Under the pieces are notes generated by a model, which saw nothing but the letters and a program-made list of their open reading frames with translations, ran no database searches and had not been told where the DNA came from. Below, piece after piece: positions 13,411 to 24,472 of a DNA stretch of 64,000 nt. Each line of letters starts with the position of its first letter. Position 1 is the stretch's first letter. The stretch comes from Urophycis tenuis (Eukaryota; Chordata; Actinopteri; Gadiformes; Phycidae). A program made the translations under genes and the position numbers. The DNA lies in NCBI GenBank assembly GCA_036785325.1, contig JAXIVH010000018.1, forward strand, positions 8,020,859-8,084,858. Reading direction: 5' to 3'.

Positions 13411-13690
13411 TGTCAGTATCACCACAGCTACTTCCACTGACCCTTCTGCTACTACTACTGCTATTACTAGTACTACCGTCATTCCTTTAACTTCTACTAA
13501 TACTACTACTTCTGCTATTACTGGTACTATTGCTACCACTGATAAATTGATAACTGATTGTAAATGTCCCTGTTTGCGGGACAATTAAAGGGTTTATCTT
13601 ATCTGATACTGCTACTACTTTTGTCGCTACTACAATTGCTATTACTGCCATTGATATGGCTACTACTGTTTCTACAACTACTGATACAAC
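13411..13690. repeat. Degenerate trinucleotide (TAC/TGC)n region
   Basis: Long runs of CTACTACTACTGCTATTAC-like triplets with many substitutions lie on both sides of a short LINE-tail-like insert at about 13556-13605. It looks like an old (TAC)n array. The minus-strand reading frame rich in V, I and A is a product of the triplet repeat. Confidence 0.7.
13556..13605 (+). mobile_element. LINE 3' tail remnant
   Basis: GTCCCTGTTTGCGGGACAAT followed by AAAGGGTTTATCTTATCT resembles the 3' ends of fish CR1/L2-type retroposons: a small hairpin, AATAAAG-like end, then a short tandem tail. The hairpin GTCCC-TGTTTGC-GGGAC is visible. It sits within the degenerate TAC repeat. Confidence 0.5.
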
Positions 13691-14079
13691 TAGAAAATGT
13701 GCTCAATATAGCACATACCTCCACCAAGGAATAAGCGTCATAGAAGTGGGCTTTTCTATAGGGAGAGCCGATTGGCTGCCCTGATCTGATTCCGATTAAT
13801 CCCCACAAGGCAACATTTATAGATTTTTGGAAAACAGGTAGGGCTGTTCATCCAATAATCCTTATGAACCTTAACAAAAATATGTTGGTGGTATTACGAG
13901 CAGCTAGGGGCACACTGCCCACTGCCATGCTCCCTTGGGGCTGATTGGCATGAAAATATCTTCTTACTTATCCCATACACAACCTACCTACCTCATTTGT
14001 TGCAAATCCACGTTCAACTTTTGGAGATATCCCACACAGAAGTGGAGGTCCACATGAGGTAACTACTAATAATACCATC

Positions 14080-14451
14080 GCCTCACGGTACAGGTAGCCA
14101 GCACCCTGGTGCAAAACCAGCTTCCCTGGAAGCTGAGCAGGTCCATCCTTGGGTGAGACCAGTTGGTGCTGGTCAAAGCATTTGAAGTGTAGGAGCTGCC
14201 CATCCCTCTGCCCTATGGAATCTCCCTAATGCCCCAGGACGGGGACTCTGCCCCGTCTTTTGGATGAGACAACACTTGTGTCCCTGTGTCCTTGCCGAAT
14301 ATAAACCATGGGACTTGAACCAATATGGCCCCCTAATCATCCCCTAGTTTTTTAATTGGGTAGTTGTATTATTCCTCACCTCTACTGGGATAAGCAGTGT
14401 GTGATCACTGTTCAGGGGCACGTGATTTGTCGCGCAGCATCCAGGTGGGTG

Positions 14452-14453
<2 letters not shown>
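14080..14453 (+). mobile_element. 5S-rRNA-derived SINE (SINE3-like), 3' end replaced by CA repeat
   Basis: The head contains GGAAGCTGAGCAGG and a TTGGGTGAGACC segment, matching the internal promoter region of 5S rRNA (GGAAGCTAAGCAGG and TTGGATGGGAGACC in the parent gene). The body includes CCTAATGCCCCAG, GTCTTTTGGATGAGAC, ATAAACCATGGGAC, GGCCCCCTAATCATCCCC and CATCCAGGTGGGTG, the conserved order of this widespread fish SINE family. The usual end with AAAGCGCTATATAA is missing: the element runs straight into the (CA)n array at 14454. It is diverged and interrupted, so it is not a working 5S gene. Confidence 0.82.
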
Positions 14454-14518
<65 letters not shown>

Positions 14519-14697
14519 CTCCTCTCCTTCTCCTTCTATTACTATTATTACTGATATTACTACTACTACTATTACTACTAATGTTGTTACTGATACAACC
14601 ACTAGTAGTAGTATGTTCAATACCAATACTAATAATACTAGTGGTACTACTACTGTTGTTACTGCTATTGATATGGCTACTAATGTTCTACCATTAG
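14454..14697. repeat. (CA)n followed by degenerate (ACT/ATT)n repeat
   Basis: A pure CA array at 14454-14516 is followed by a CTCCTTCT-rich bridge and then about 160 bp of irregular ACTATTACTACT triplets. The overlapping frames giving HTHTHT and LLLLL strings are repeat translations only. Confidence 0.93.
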
Positions 14698-14751
14698 TCA
14701 GGATTCACTTATACTTCTTAGCATTACTTTTAAGCGTAAGCTACATCAAAC

Positions 14752-15375
14752 AATCTATATTGGCATTATCCTGACATTATCAAGATAAGATTAACTTAAT
14801 GTGAAAAACCAGAACATAAAATACAGCCGGCACCAAGTGAGAGGTCACCAAGTGTACGCTACATTACATTGGGTCTGTAGTATTAAATATCCAGTATTAC
14901 TGTATCTAACTACTAAATAACATTACACAGTATCAGATGAAATCACAATTGTTTTGACTTGGCGTAACTAGTGAATGATGTTTTCACCATACGTAAAAGG
15001 CCATGTAATGTAGCCTACACTTGGTGACCTCTCACTTGTTGACCTCTCACTTGGTGACCTCTCACTTGGTGACCTCTCACTCGGTGACCTCTCACTTGGT
15101 GACCTCTCACTTGGTGACCTCTCACTTGGTGACCTCTCACTTGGTGACCTCTCACTCGGTGACCTCTCACTCGGTGACCTCTCACTCGGTGACCTCTCAC
15201 TCGGTGACCTCTCACTTGGTGACCTCTCACTTGGTGACCTCTCACTTGGTGACCTCTCACTCGGTGACCTCTCACTTGGTGACCTCTCACTTGGTGCCGG
15301 CTGTATTTTATGTTCTGGTTTTTCATGTTAAGTTAATCTTATCTTGATAATGTCAGGATAATGCCAATATAGATT
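14752..15375. mobile_element. Foldback element with long inverted arms
   Basis: The left arm (14752-14869) and right arm (15003-15375) are inverted copies. The shared sequence starts AATCTATATTGGCATTATCC and includes GATAAGATTAACTTAA, CCAGAACATAAAATACAGCC and GGCACCAAGTGAGAGGTCACC. Only about three mismatches were seen in the shared part. The loop is 14870-15002. The right arm is exactly 255 bp longer, equal to 17 extra 15-bp units of an internal repeat. No target duplication was recognised and no protein is encoded. A DNA-transposon origin is likely but unproven. Confidence 0.82.
15024..15293. repeat. 15-bp minisatellite (18 units) inside one arm of the foldback element
   Basis: The unit CTTGGTGACCTCTCA is repeated 18 times. 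Units 4, 9-12 and 16 carry a T-to-C change (CTCGGTGACC); unit 2 has a G-to-T change. The opposite arm of the element has a single unit. Open frames on both strands across it are repeat artefacts. Confidence 0.97.
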
Positions 15376-17654
15376 TTTTCCTTGGAAACAAAGCACAATA
15401 TAATTCTATTGGCACAAGGTTTACCCTTTAGTAAGATTGAGAATGGTCTGCTGCAAAATCAATACTCTGTAGGTTTTTTCAATTAGAAATATCTATAGAC
15501 TCTTCATTGTGGTTTGACCTTCAAGTGTTTAAAGATGATGTCCAACTTGTAAGATATTTGATATTGGCTAGATATTTTGCTGGGAAAGTAGACTCCCAAC
15601 CATACAAGGTCAAAATACTTGCTGTGAATACCACACAATAATGTGATATTCACAAGCCCAACACCGGGCGGTTCAAACTCAGCAGTTCCCAACACGAACC
15701 CGACTGGATCAAAATCAAGACACAGCGGTCTCAAGCTTGTGTTTATTTCTCTAGGCATAGAGGCCAATTGGGATTTTGCACAATAGCTCAAAAAGCTCTT
15801 TCTTCATGAAGAGTAAGTTAATGTTAGATAATGTGCGTATGTGTTTATGTTCTTATAAGGGTAACAGGTTGTAGCTAACTAAACCCATCCATATCCCCGC
15901 AGGCATGTCCGCTCCGCACTAGGAAAGGACCACGTGGTTAATGGAAATCCCATCCAAGTTTCCCAAGTTGTATGATAGTCTTTAAAAGTAGTCCCATCTT
16001 GATATGAAGTCACTCTCCATCATCAGGTGTTTTGAATCCCCATTACATCGCAGGTCCACGGCATTTCTTTACATTGACACACTGCCTTCACCCTTCTGAT
16101 GCTTGCTTGCTCGCTCAGCCCTCTTTCTCCTTTGCATATATCTAGAACGTAAACCGGCTGCTTTCAGCTGAGTGAGCAGGATGGCAGGGGGCTTGAATGT
16201 GTCTCCCAAGGGCCCAGTCAGGACAGTGATAACATTCAGCTTTGTTCCTCATTGCATGCTTGAATGAAGGCCATTGTTCTGGAGGAAGGAGAGGGATCAG
16301 CAACACCAACAACAGGGGTAAAATGTATGCCACATGTATATAACATACTTTATATCCAATATTTGGAGTGAAAGTACATTTTGTTGAATGGAAATTTCAC
16401 ACGTATCTCATAGTGTAATATGACATATTTCACTTTGTATGCAAAGTGTGAACAGCGAAGTAATGGTTTCTACTTGAGGGACCTTGTTTTTACTAGCATA
16501 TTAGCGTATTTTACAACTTGAGTGTTGATTCTTCATTCCCATGAGGGAGAAATGTGACTAATTTCAAGGACAATGTAAGACAAGCACAGACGATATGATA
16601 TCTTGGTCACAGTTATGGTGGCATTATTAACACTCACTCATTATTAAACTCAGAAAAGAGGTTATTAACCATGTGACTTCTCACTGGCTGGGAAACATCC
16701 TGAAGTCCACAAGTTAGAAGGAAGAAACTTTCTCAAGAAAAGAGGAAAAAAAACTGCTAATGACATTTTGGTGAAATTGACCTGGACCCTCTCTTATCTT
16801 ATCTAATGATAATGGAATCTAATCTTAACGCCAGGACAAATCCAGCTGGAAGCCCATAACGTTCACTTCATCATAGAATTTGAGTTTCACATGCCCACAT
16901 TTTGTTAAATTGGATAATGGTCAGAACCCTAAATCCCCAAAACATTTAGAACAGAGCATCCTAGATCCAGATAAATACAAGAGGAATAGATGAGCAAGGA
17001 TTCCTAGCTAGAACGTAGAATGCTGTAGCTAGAATGGGTGTGTACGGGCCAGGGTGTTTTGTGGAAGCAGGCCAGTACCTTTTCCAGTCATCATCAAAAG
17101 TACTGAATGTGCACAAAGCTGGGCAATAGAAGTGCCCTTGTGCTCTATTCAGCTGAGTTATCGGACTTCATACATTGAATGACAACTGTTATTCAGAATG
17201 ACCAGTTGTTTGATGTTTACTTGTATTTAGATGCCCTCTGAAGATCAGTCACCTGACTGTATTAGAACAGTACAATAAAATTGGTCAAACAATAATATAC
17301 ACTGGTTGATTAGAAGACCCGATAAAAACATACTCTCAATTCATGATTGTCCCACAGGACTTTGATGGGACGACATTTATGATATATATACCTGCTCATG
17401 CTCATACCTTCTTCTCTACTCTTCGCTCACGCTTTTTAAAAGGGCTTTAAAAGTCCATCAGTTGAGTTTGAATTCCTGCTCTTTGGTGGTTAGTGCCCTT
17501 GCATGCATTGACAAACGTTCATACCTCACAATTGTTAGTACATTGTAGAGGGGCTATGGTCCTGTTTATGGTAGCATGGTTTAGTTGGCAGGTCATCTCC
17601 TAGCAGGGGTGACATGAATGACCCATCTAGATTTAGATGTATTTTAGTAGCTGT
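15376..17654. other. Intron-like DNA, nothing recognised
   Basis: Unique-looking AT-rich sequence. No exon candidate with both splice sites and a recognisable protein was found. Confidence 0.55.
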
Positions 17655-17725
17655 ACATTTATTCTTAAGCGTCTTTGGGTACCAAGAAAAGCGCTATATA
17701 AAACCTATGTATTATTATTATTAAA
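17655..17725 (+). mobile_element. SINE/LINE 3' tail with (ATT)n
   Basis: AAGCGTCTTTGGGTACCAAG, AAAAGCGCTATATAAA and then TATTATTATTATTA form the standard 3' tail of fish 5S-SINE/L2-type retroposons. The body upstream is not recognisable, so this is a 5'-truncated copy. Confidence 0.7.
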
Positions 17726-17808
17726 ATCAACCTTAAACTAGCTAGCCACTTTGTGATAGCAATGTCAGCTACCAGTGAGATGCTTGGCTGGTGAATATCA
17801 CTAATAAT

Positions 17809-17822
17809 CACACACGCACACA

Positions 17823-17919
<97 letters not shown>
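17809..17919. repeat. (CACG)n-(CA)n compound microsatellite
   Basis: About 10 GCAC tetramers (17821-17861) run directly into about 29 CA units. Confidence 0.97.
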
Positions 17920-17921
<2 letters not shown>

Positions 17922-18488
17922 TTCCCAGGGTCTGAACTGACAAGTGCATCAGGCATCAATCATGGAGCAGCCAGAGATTTTAATAGAAAACAGAAGAGTG
18001 TAATAAATAATACAAGTCAAGCGTATACTGTTACTAATGATCTTTAAATTTGCCATTATGAGTGAAAAAGAGCTGGGAGTCACCCAATCAATGTTTTGGA
18101 AAGGTGTTTGAGGCCACGTGTGCTATATTTATCTTAATGTAGGAGAATGCAGTCTTAACTGTCAAATTGTGTGTGAAGGTGTGGATGGGGGCAATGAGGT
18201 GTACACATAATATAAGGAATAGTAGTAGTGTGATGTAGTCAAATTGTGTCTGGGTTAGGGATTGGGCTAGTGTGATAATATTTGGATAGACAGAAGTTAA
18301 TTAACATGGATGAGGAACCATGGCTGTATGTTACAGTGTAATCAAATTAAAATGTAAATGACACTCCTGTCTTTGTGTGTCTGTGTCTGTGAGTATGTGT
18401 GTAGATGACTGACTCTGTTGTGCTTTTTGTCTCTGGTTGCAATGTGCACATGTGAAGTGAATATGCCCTCATATGTATTGTGTGCCGA

Positions 18489-18490
<2 letters not shown>

Positions 18491-18577
<87 letters not shown>
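18491..18577. repeat. (TG)n microsatellite, 87 bp
   Basis: Pure TG array. Confidence 0.97.
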
Positions 18578-18580
<3 letters not shown>

Positions 18581-20098
18581 CCTGCTGTTCTTCCTAAATG
18601 GTCCATTACATGGAGATTATTGCTGCATGCAGTGCAGCTCAACAGCCTCCCAACAGCTTATAATGAAAACAATGTTGTTACTACCAGGAGGTTGATGGTT
18701 CAAGTCCCCCTCCCAACCAGGTGGCTATGCAGGCTAATATTTAGCCTGGCACAGACATACCATGTTAGCCTCACTCTTTAGGTCTGGAAAACCTATGGTG
18801 GGCAGCGAGATTGTCCCACAATCTGGATTGTCCTGAAGACGTTTACTGCGTATTTCCAAAGGAAACACCTTTAGCAAACGTTACCATTTTCATTGTAGTA
18901 AAAACGGATTGTATTCCAACCAAATCTAATTCAGAGAGAAGTATTAATATCATGTTATGATACTCCAGTCATTGATGAAATCCCCAGAACAGCGATCATA
19001 TCACTGGCTTGAGTCACTGATCTGAGCACCGAGCCTGGCTGAATGAGTGGGCGGATTCCACACTAATGTCTTGAGGCAAAACCGGAGATGAGCTTGCAAG
19101 ATTAAGATGAGGCTAGAATTATACCAGATGTCCTTTCAAATGTTACTTTGGCAATATGAAATTGAATGTGTCAGGGTGTGTATCCTTATCTATCAAGTTT
19201 GCCCCTGGCTTTCAGTGTGACATAACATTCCATTATGAAAATTTGTAATTGAATTTTGGATAAAAAAGAATATTTGAAAGAATGGCGAGAGGGGGATGAA
19301 GGGAAATATTTTTTTTTCAATTAAAGGTCCAGAAACAAGCTATTTACAGAAAACAGCCAACAAAATGAAAACTTTAGATAATCGTCACACAATTCAAATG
19401 CATCTGTTCCTCATTTTGCACTGTATATAAAACACTACTTATCTGTACTGTTTCACCCTGTATCGTCTGACACATTTGGTATTATCATCTACAAAGCAAA
19501 TCCTTCATAAATCATCCCCATATAAGAAGTGCATGGCTCAACAGTGGATGCAGGCCTCTTGCTCATAATTCAATTAACGTCTACGATGTATAACACAAAG
19601 AAGTCAGTGGGAGATTATTTTCATTGTGGTCATTAATTAAGAGCTCTATCTTTCATCTTGTCCTTTCAAGAGGGACTTGGGGGAGAAGGAAGGCCATAAG
19701 AACTCTATAAAAATGCTAATCTCAGCCACCTGTAATGCAAATCACGATGGAGGTCAACCTATATTAAACTCTGGGCAACTCCTCTTCTCGAATACTCCAT
19801 ATTTCTCATTGTTCTTTTTTTTACACTCACTTAAGGTATGAATCATGTTTATATGTATTCACATGGGTGACAAATGTAAAAGGATTAATGTAAAAGAATC
19901 CATCAGAATCCACATAAACAGGTTTTCTACTTCATTTGTAGAGCTGAGGAGAGCTCTTTGTAGAGCTCTCTGGGGACCGCTCTCAAAGTCTTCATCATCT
20001 ACAGTTGACTATTGCATTTTTGTCATTTACCAGACAGTTTTACCCAAAGCACCTTAGTGATCAGTGGCTTGCCCTTCCCCATCCTTTCTTTGACACTC
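18578..20098. other. Intron-like DNA, nothing recognised
   Basis: Unique-looking sequence. A small GAGCTCT cluster lies at 19944-19970. Confidence 0.55.
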
Positions 20099-20270
20099 AG
20101 TGGAGAAGTAGTAGCAGCAGCAGTTGTACTAGAAGCTGTAGCAGCAGTAATAGGAGCAATAGTAGTAGTAGTAGCCGTTGCATTAGCAGGTGTAGTAGTA
20201 GCAGTAGTAGGTGTAGCATTAGTAGCAACAGTAATAGTAGTAGTAGTAGTTGTAGCAATGGCAGTAATCC
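20099..20270. repeat. Degenerate (AGT/AGC)n trinucleotide region
   Basis: About 170 bp of GTAGTAGCAGCAGCAG-like triplets with substitutions, giving Ser-rich, Val/Ala-rich and Leu-rich open frames by register. There is no flanking domain or splice signal that supports a coding role. Confidence 0.8.
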
Positions 20271-20523
20271 GTTGGTGAGCCAGCTATGCTCGGGAGAGGC
20301 AACAGGCTGCTGACAGAACCCACCTGGCCAGCATCCTCCAGCACCCCAAGACACAGCAGGCTGTGTTCTGACTCTCACGTCTTAACAGAGGCTCTGGAAC
20401 TCATACAAGCTTCATGATGTCTCCCATGGACACGCTCTATAAATGATGCCTCACTGCACTTCTAACCCTGGTTTCTGTTCAATTATTGAACATCAACAGG
20501 GTGTGCTTTTAGTGGTCCCACGG

Positions 20524-20524
<1 letters not shown>

Positions 20525-20564
<40 letters not shown>
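20525..20564. repeat. (TG)n microsatellite
   Basis: Forty bp of TG followed by a G-rich stretch. Confidence 0.96.
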
Positions 20565-20565
<1 letters not shown>

Positions 20566-20671
20566 TTGGGGGGGAGGGGCTTAACGTTGGCCCCTCTACT
20601 CATAATATCAAGAGCACCCAGGACAGTCCCTCAGCAGCCACCACACTCCTCCCTACATGGACTAATGGCTC

Positions 20672-20707
20672 TGTGTGTGTGTGTCAACGTGTGTGTGTCT
20701 ACGTGTG

Positions 20708-20771
<64 letters not shown>

Positions 20772-20857
20772 CGTGTGTCTACGTGTGTACATGTGTGTGT
20801 GTGTGTGTGTCTACGTGTGTACATGTGTGTGTGTGTGTGTGTGTGTGTCTACGTGTG

Positions 20858-20888
<31 letters not shown>

Positions 20889-20920
20889 CTACGTGTGTAC
20901 ATGTCTATGTGTGTTTGTGA
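20672..20920. repeat. Compound (TG)n array with repeated CTACGTGTGTACATG spacer
   Basis: TG runs of changing length are separated by five near-identical spacers CTACGTGTGTACATG at about 20699, 20779, 20811, 20849 and 20889. The array is therefore a higher-order repeat of spacer plus TG. The Cys/Val-rich open frames on the plus strand come from this. Confidence 0.92.
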
Positions 20921-21002
20921 TTACTTGTGTAATCTTGTTTGTTTTTTTGTTTTTTTTGTTCTTTCTGTTGTTGTGTCTGTCATCTTTTGTTTTTATTCCA
21001 GA

Positions 21003-21005
<3 letters not shown>

Positions 21006-21056
<51 letters not shown>

Positions 21057-21058
21057 CA
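21006..21058. repeat. (CA)n microsatellite
   Basis: CA array with one G interruption, 53 bp. Confidence 0.96.
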
Positions 21059-21594
21059 TTGTTCTCCTTGTTGCTAACAAACAGTTATTGAGAAAAGAGC
21101 TGAGAGGGGCCGACTTGATTAAAACAGCTGTGTCTGGTTGGCAGAGAGATCTGTGGCTGTTGCTAATCCAGCCAGAAAGAAATGAGCTCTGTTGTCCTTC
21201 AAGATGTTGTGTTCCGCCCAGCGTACACAGAGCACAGGCCACGGTGTTCCAATGCTCTGCTGCACAGCAACAGCTTCCTTTGTTCTCTGTGTGTCCATCA
21301 CTGCTGAGGGACTGCTGTAGCCTTTATGACATCACAAATAGTTGATCAACATAGACTCATACATGATGATCTTTTTGAATTGGAACAATTACACAATTGA
21401 CAGCAATATATTTAGGTGATCCCTGCATGTTAATCTATGCACCACTAAATATGAATGTAATTCCAGGTATTATATACTGTATATGGGTATTGACTATAAC
21501 GTTGACATTATTTTCAAATATTTTTAGAAATGCATTTCCATAAAGGAGTCTTAACAAGGATGTTCCTTGCTACTCTTTGTACCAAGATTAAAAG

Positions 21595-21980
21595 TAGGGA
21601 TGTCCGATAATATCGGCCAACCGATAATATCGGCCGATATTAGCCTATTTTTGTAATATCGGTTCATATCGTTATCGGTTTTACCACCGATAATGTGCTT
21701 GTGCATAAATACGGCACTTTTCCATAAGTTGAAATAGTGTCCTTATTTTTTTATAGACAGTGTTAATTTGTGAAATGCAATCTAGTGAGGCATCACAATA
21801 AAAGTAGATGATGTGTTAATTCCACAACAGGAGATATGGGACCTAAAATGAGTCTGGGCGAAAATAAAAACGCCTGTATATATCGGTATACCATATCGGT
21901 TGATATCGGTATCGGAAATTAAGAATTTGGACAATATCGGCTATCGCATATCGGCAAAAAGTCAATATCGGACATCCCTA
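21595..21980. mobile_element. hAT-type MITE with 8-bp target duplication
   Basis: The 386-bp element starts TAGGGATGTCCGATAATATC and ends with the inverted form (GATATTGACT inward, then GGACATCCCTA). It is flanked by ATTAAAAG at 21587-21594 and 21981-21988, an exact 8-bp duplication typical of hAT transposition. The interior is full of the ATCGG/CCGAT motif (more than a dozen copies in both directions), as expected for subterminal transposase sites. No transposase frame is present. Confidence 0.93.
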
Positions 21981-21988
21981 ATTAAAAG

Positions 21989-23167
21989 CTTTGTCATTAT
22001 ATTTGATTATTACATTTTGACAAAGGACAGAAAGTTGCCAAATGCAACCCAGAACCCCTTTAAAGAATAATATATATTTTTTGTATGGGGTTGCAACTTT
22101 CTGGATGTCCCCACAACACTTTTTTGCGTTGCGATGGTTTGTTATCAAATCATATACTTGGAATGCATGAACATGTCCAATTATAGATGATTCTTGAGTG
22201 TATTTAATATATTGTAATAAACAGTAATCAATATACACATAAATTGTAAATGCTATATATTTAATAGGTCTATATACATTAATCAATTCTAAATTAACTT
22301 AATCGCTGGCATTCAATCATAGCAATCTCAAACATTTCAGTTTTGTTCTCTTTGGCTACACTTAAGTGGTAATGATTCATAGTGTCACAAGATTGCCACC
22401 GACACCTAGTTTGTAACATTCATAATACTGCAAATGCAAGGGCTTTCATTTGTGGGCCATAGGCTCAACTTCCATTGTGTTAGATAATTTGGAGATTTGA
22501 GATTGGCACTTTAATTTTTTGCATTTTTTTATTTAATTTATTGCAAAATATGTTAATGAAAAATATCACTATCATATTTTTGTGTGATTGGGAGTAGTAA
22601 TGATTTGTCATTATGGGGAGACATTGTTATGTTTGTTTTGCTAAATTGCCAGTATTTCTCATGCAAGACGTAGAAAAAACTAGTTTTCAGTAGCCTAGAT
22701 TCGGGTGAATGAACGTTAATTTAGGATTGTACAATACTCCAAGTCTCTTCAATGTGTTTGTGAGTCTGTGTGGCAGTGTGCGTGTGTCCCTACAGAACAG
22801 TCATTTGCTCCATAGCTCTACTTCATCAGTTATTTACATTGCCATCTATTATGAATCGTGATCTGATTGATGCTGAGTGTTCTTAGGTTTTTGCCCCTTG
22901 TATGAACTCTGTGTCTCAGGACCGCCTGTGTGGAGCTCAACCTTGAGCCCCAGATACACACAGGTCTTCCCCCTGAAACCCACTTTCTATGTGCTGTTTA
23001 CAGTGGATGACAAGAACGTTACTGATGTGGTTGGAAGAGCATGGTTAAAGCACTTAAGTCCTAGAGCTTGTAAGTATCGGAGGACCAATATATTCTTTTT
23101 ATGAAGACCTTTGTTTAGGAATTATGAGCACAATTATAAAACATACTCTTATACTGTTTTTCATTTC
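21989..23167. other. Intron-like DNA, nothing recognised
   Basis: AT-rich, many stops. No repeat family recognised. Confidence 0.55.
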
Positions 23168-23257
23168 ACAGAGTAACCACAGAGTAACCACAGAGTATCC
23201 ACAGAGTATCCACAGAGTATCCACAGAGTATCCACAGAGTAACCACAGAGTAACCAC
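23168..23257. repeat. 11-bp tandem repeat, about 8 units
   Basis: The unit is CCACAGAGTAT or CCACAGAGTAA. The A-type units are at the two edges and T-type units in the middle. Confidence 0.93.
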
Positions 23258-23499
23258 GTAACCTTTACATACGAGTCCATTCCAAAAACTACTAATTTGG
23301 ACACACACAAAATGTTCTCTACTAGGTTTCAGAAAATGTTTCTGGCCTTAATTTGTTTCTACAAAGCCCTAAATCCCTAATCCTCAAAACGTTGGGTTAG
23401 AACCATCTATTTCTCAATCTCCTCATCTGCCCCTCTACTTCTCTCTGGCCCTCACTCTGTCCATACTGCTATGTTCTCTTCAGCTTTTCACACTTTCAC

Positions 23500-23529
23500 C
23501 ACACATACACACACAAACACACACACACA

Positions 23530-23625
<96 letters not shown>

Positions 23626-23637
23626 CACACACACACA
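23500..23637. repeat. (CA)n-(CACG)n-(CA)n compound microsatellite
   Basis: A long GCAC tetramer run of about 20 units (23531-23613) is bounded by CA on both sides. The Ala-Arg-Thr-His frame is a translation of this repeat. Confidence 0.97.
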
Positions 23638-23720
23638 GCAGAAAACATCAGTGACCGCATACTGGTGGTCCCCTAGTTGCTTGGCTTACATTCAAAATGC
23701 CAGCTGCCCTTGTCCCCACT

Positions 23721-23723
23721 CTC

Positions 23724-23760
<37 letters not shown>

Positions 23761-23761
23761 C
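23721..23761. repeat. (TC)n microsatellite
   Basis: About 40 bp of TC in a pyrimidine-rich region that extends to about 23960. Confidence 0.93.
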
Positions 23762-24403
23762 TTGTTCTTCCCTTTTCATCTCTCACTCACTCACTAACAC
23801 ACTCTGTCTCTAATTCTCCCTGTTTGTTCATATTCCTCTCTCTCCTTGTTCTCTTCTATTCCTTTCCTCCTCTGTAGTTGTCTATGTACTCTCTGTTTAG
23901 TCTATCTTTCTACCCACTCTTTGTCTTTCCCTCTGTCTGTCTGTCCATATTTCCGTCAATCTGTACATCCTGTGGCATTTGAGCATGCATAAATGAGAAC
24001 ATGGCAGACGTGTCCAAGGTTGATTGACTCCGATGGACTTTGATCATGACCAAGTCTGACAGGTGCCCACCGCTCTCGTCTGCACGACCACCACAGGCGT
24101 CTGATTATGGAGACATGCTGTTCCTGCTCCTTCTTCATGTCTGTATCGCACCATCTACTTTCATCTAACTTCCATCCTTTTTTTGTGTGTGTGTTTGTGT
24201 GTGTCATCCTACCTTCAAAACCCTTCCTTCCTTCCAGCCACCTTCCCCACCAGCTTATTGTTCTTCAACTTCTTACTCTCTTCGCCTTTCATTCTTGGCC
24301 TCCTCTTCTTCCTGTGCTGTTCTGTATTTTCTCTCATTCTCTCTTCTCTCCTTATTTTGAGCGTTGACAGTCTTTTGTCAACAGCTCACTGTACTCCCCC
24401 CTG

Positions 24404-24406
<3 letters not shown>

Positions 24407-24467
<61 letters not shown>
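24407..24467. repeat. (CT)n microsatellite
   Basis: About 30 pure CT units. Confidence 0.97.

Positions 24468-24472
<5 letters not shown>

Noticed and set aside
14080..14200. Possible 5S rRNA gene
   Set aside because: Only part of the 5S sequence remains, with changes and gaps, and it is joined to a SINE body.
20443..21345. 300-aa Cys/Val-rich open frame
   Set aside because: It is almost entirely TG and CA repeat translated in frame.
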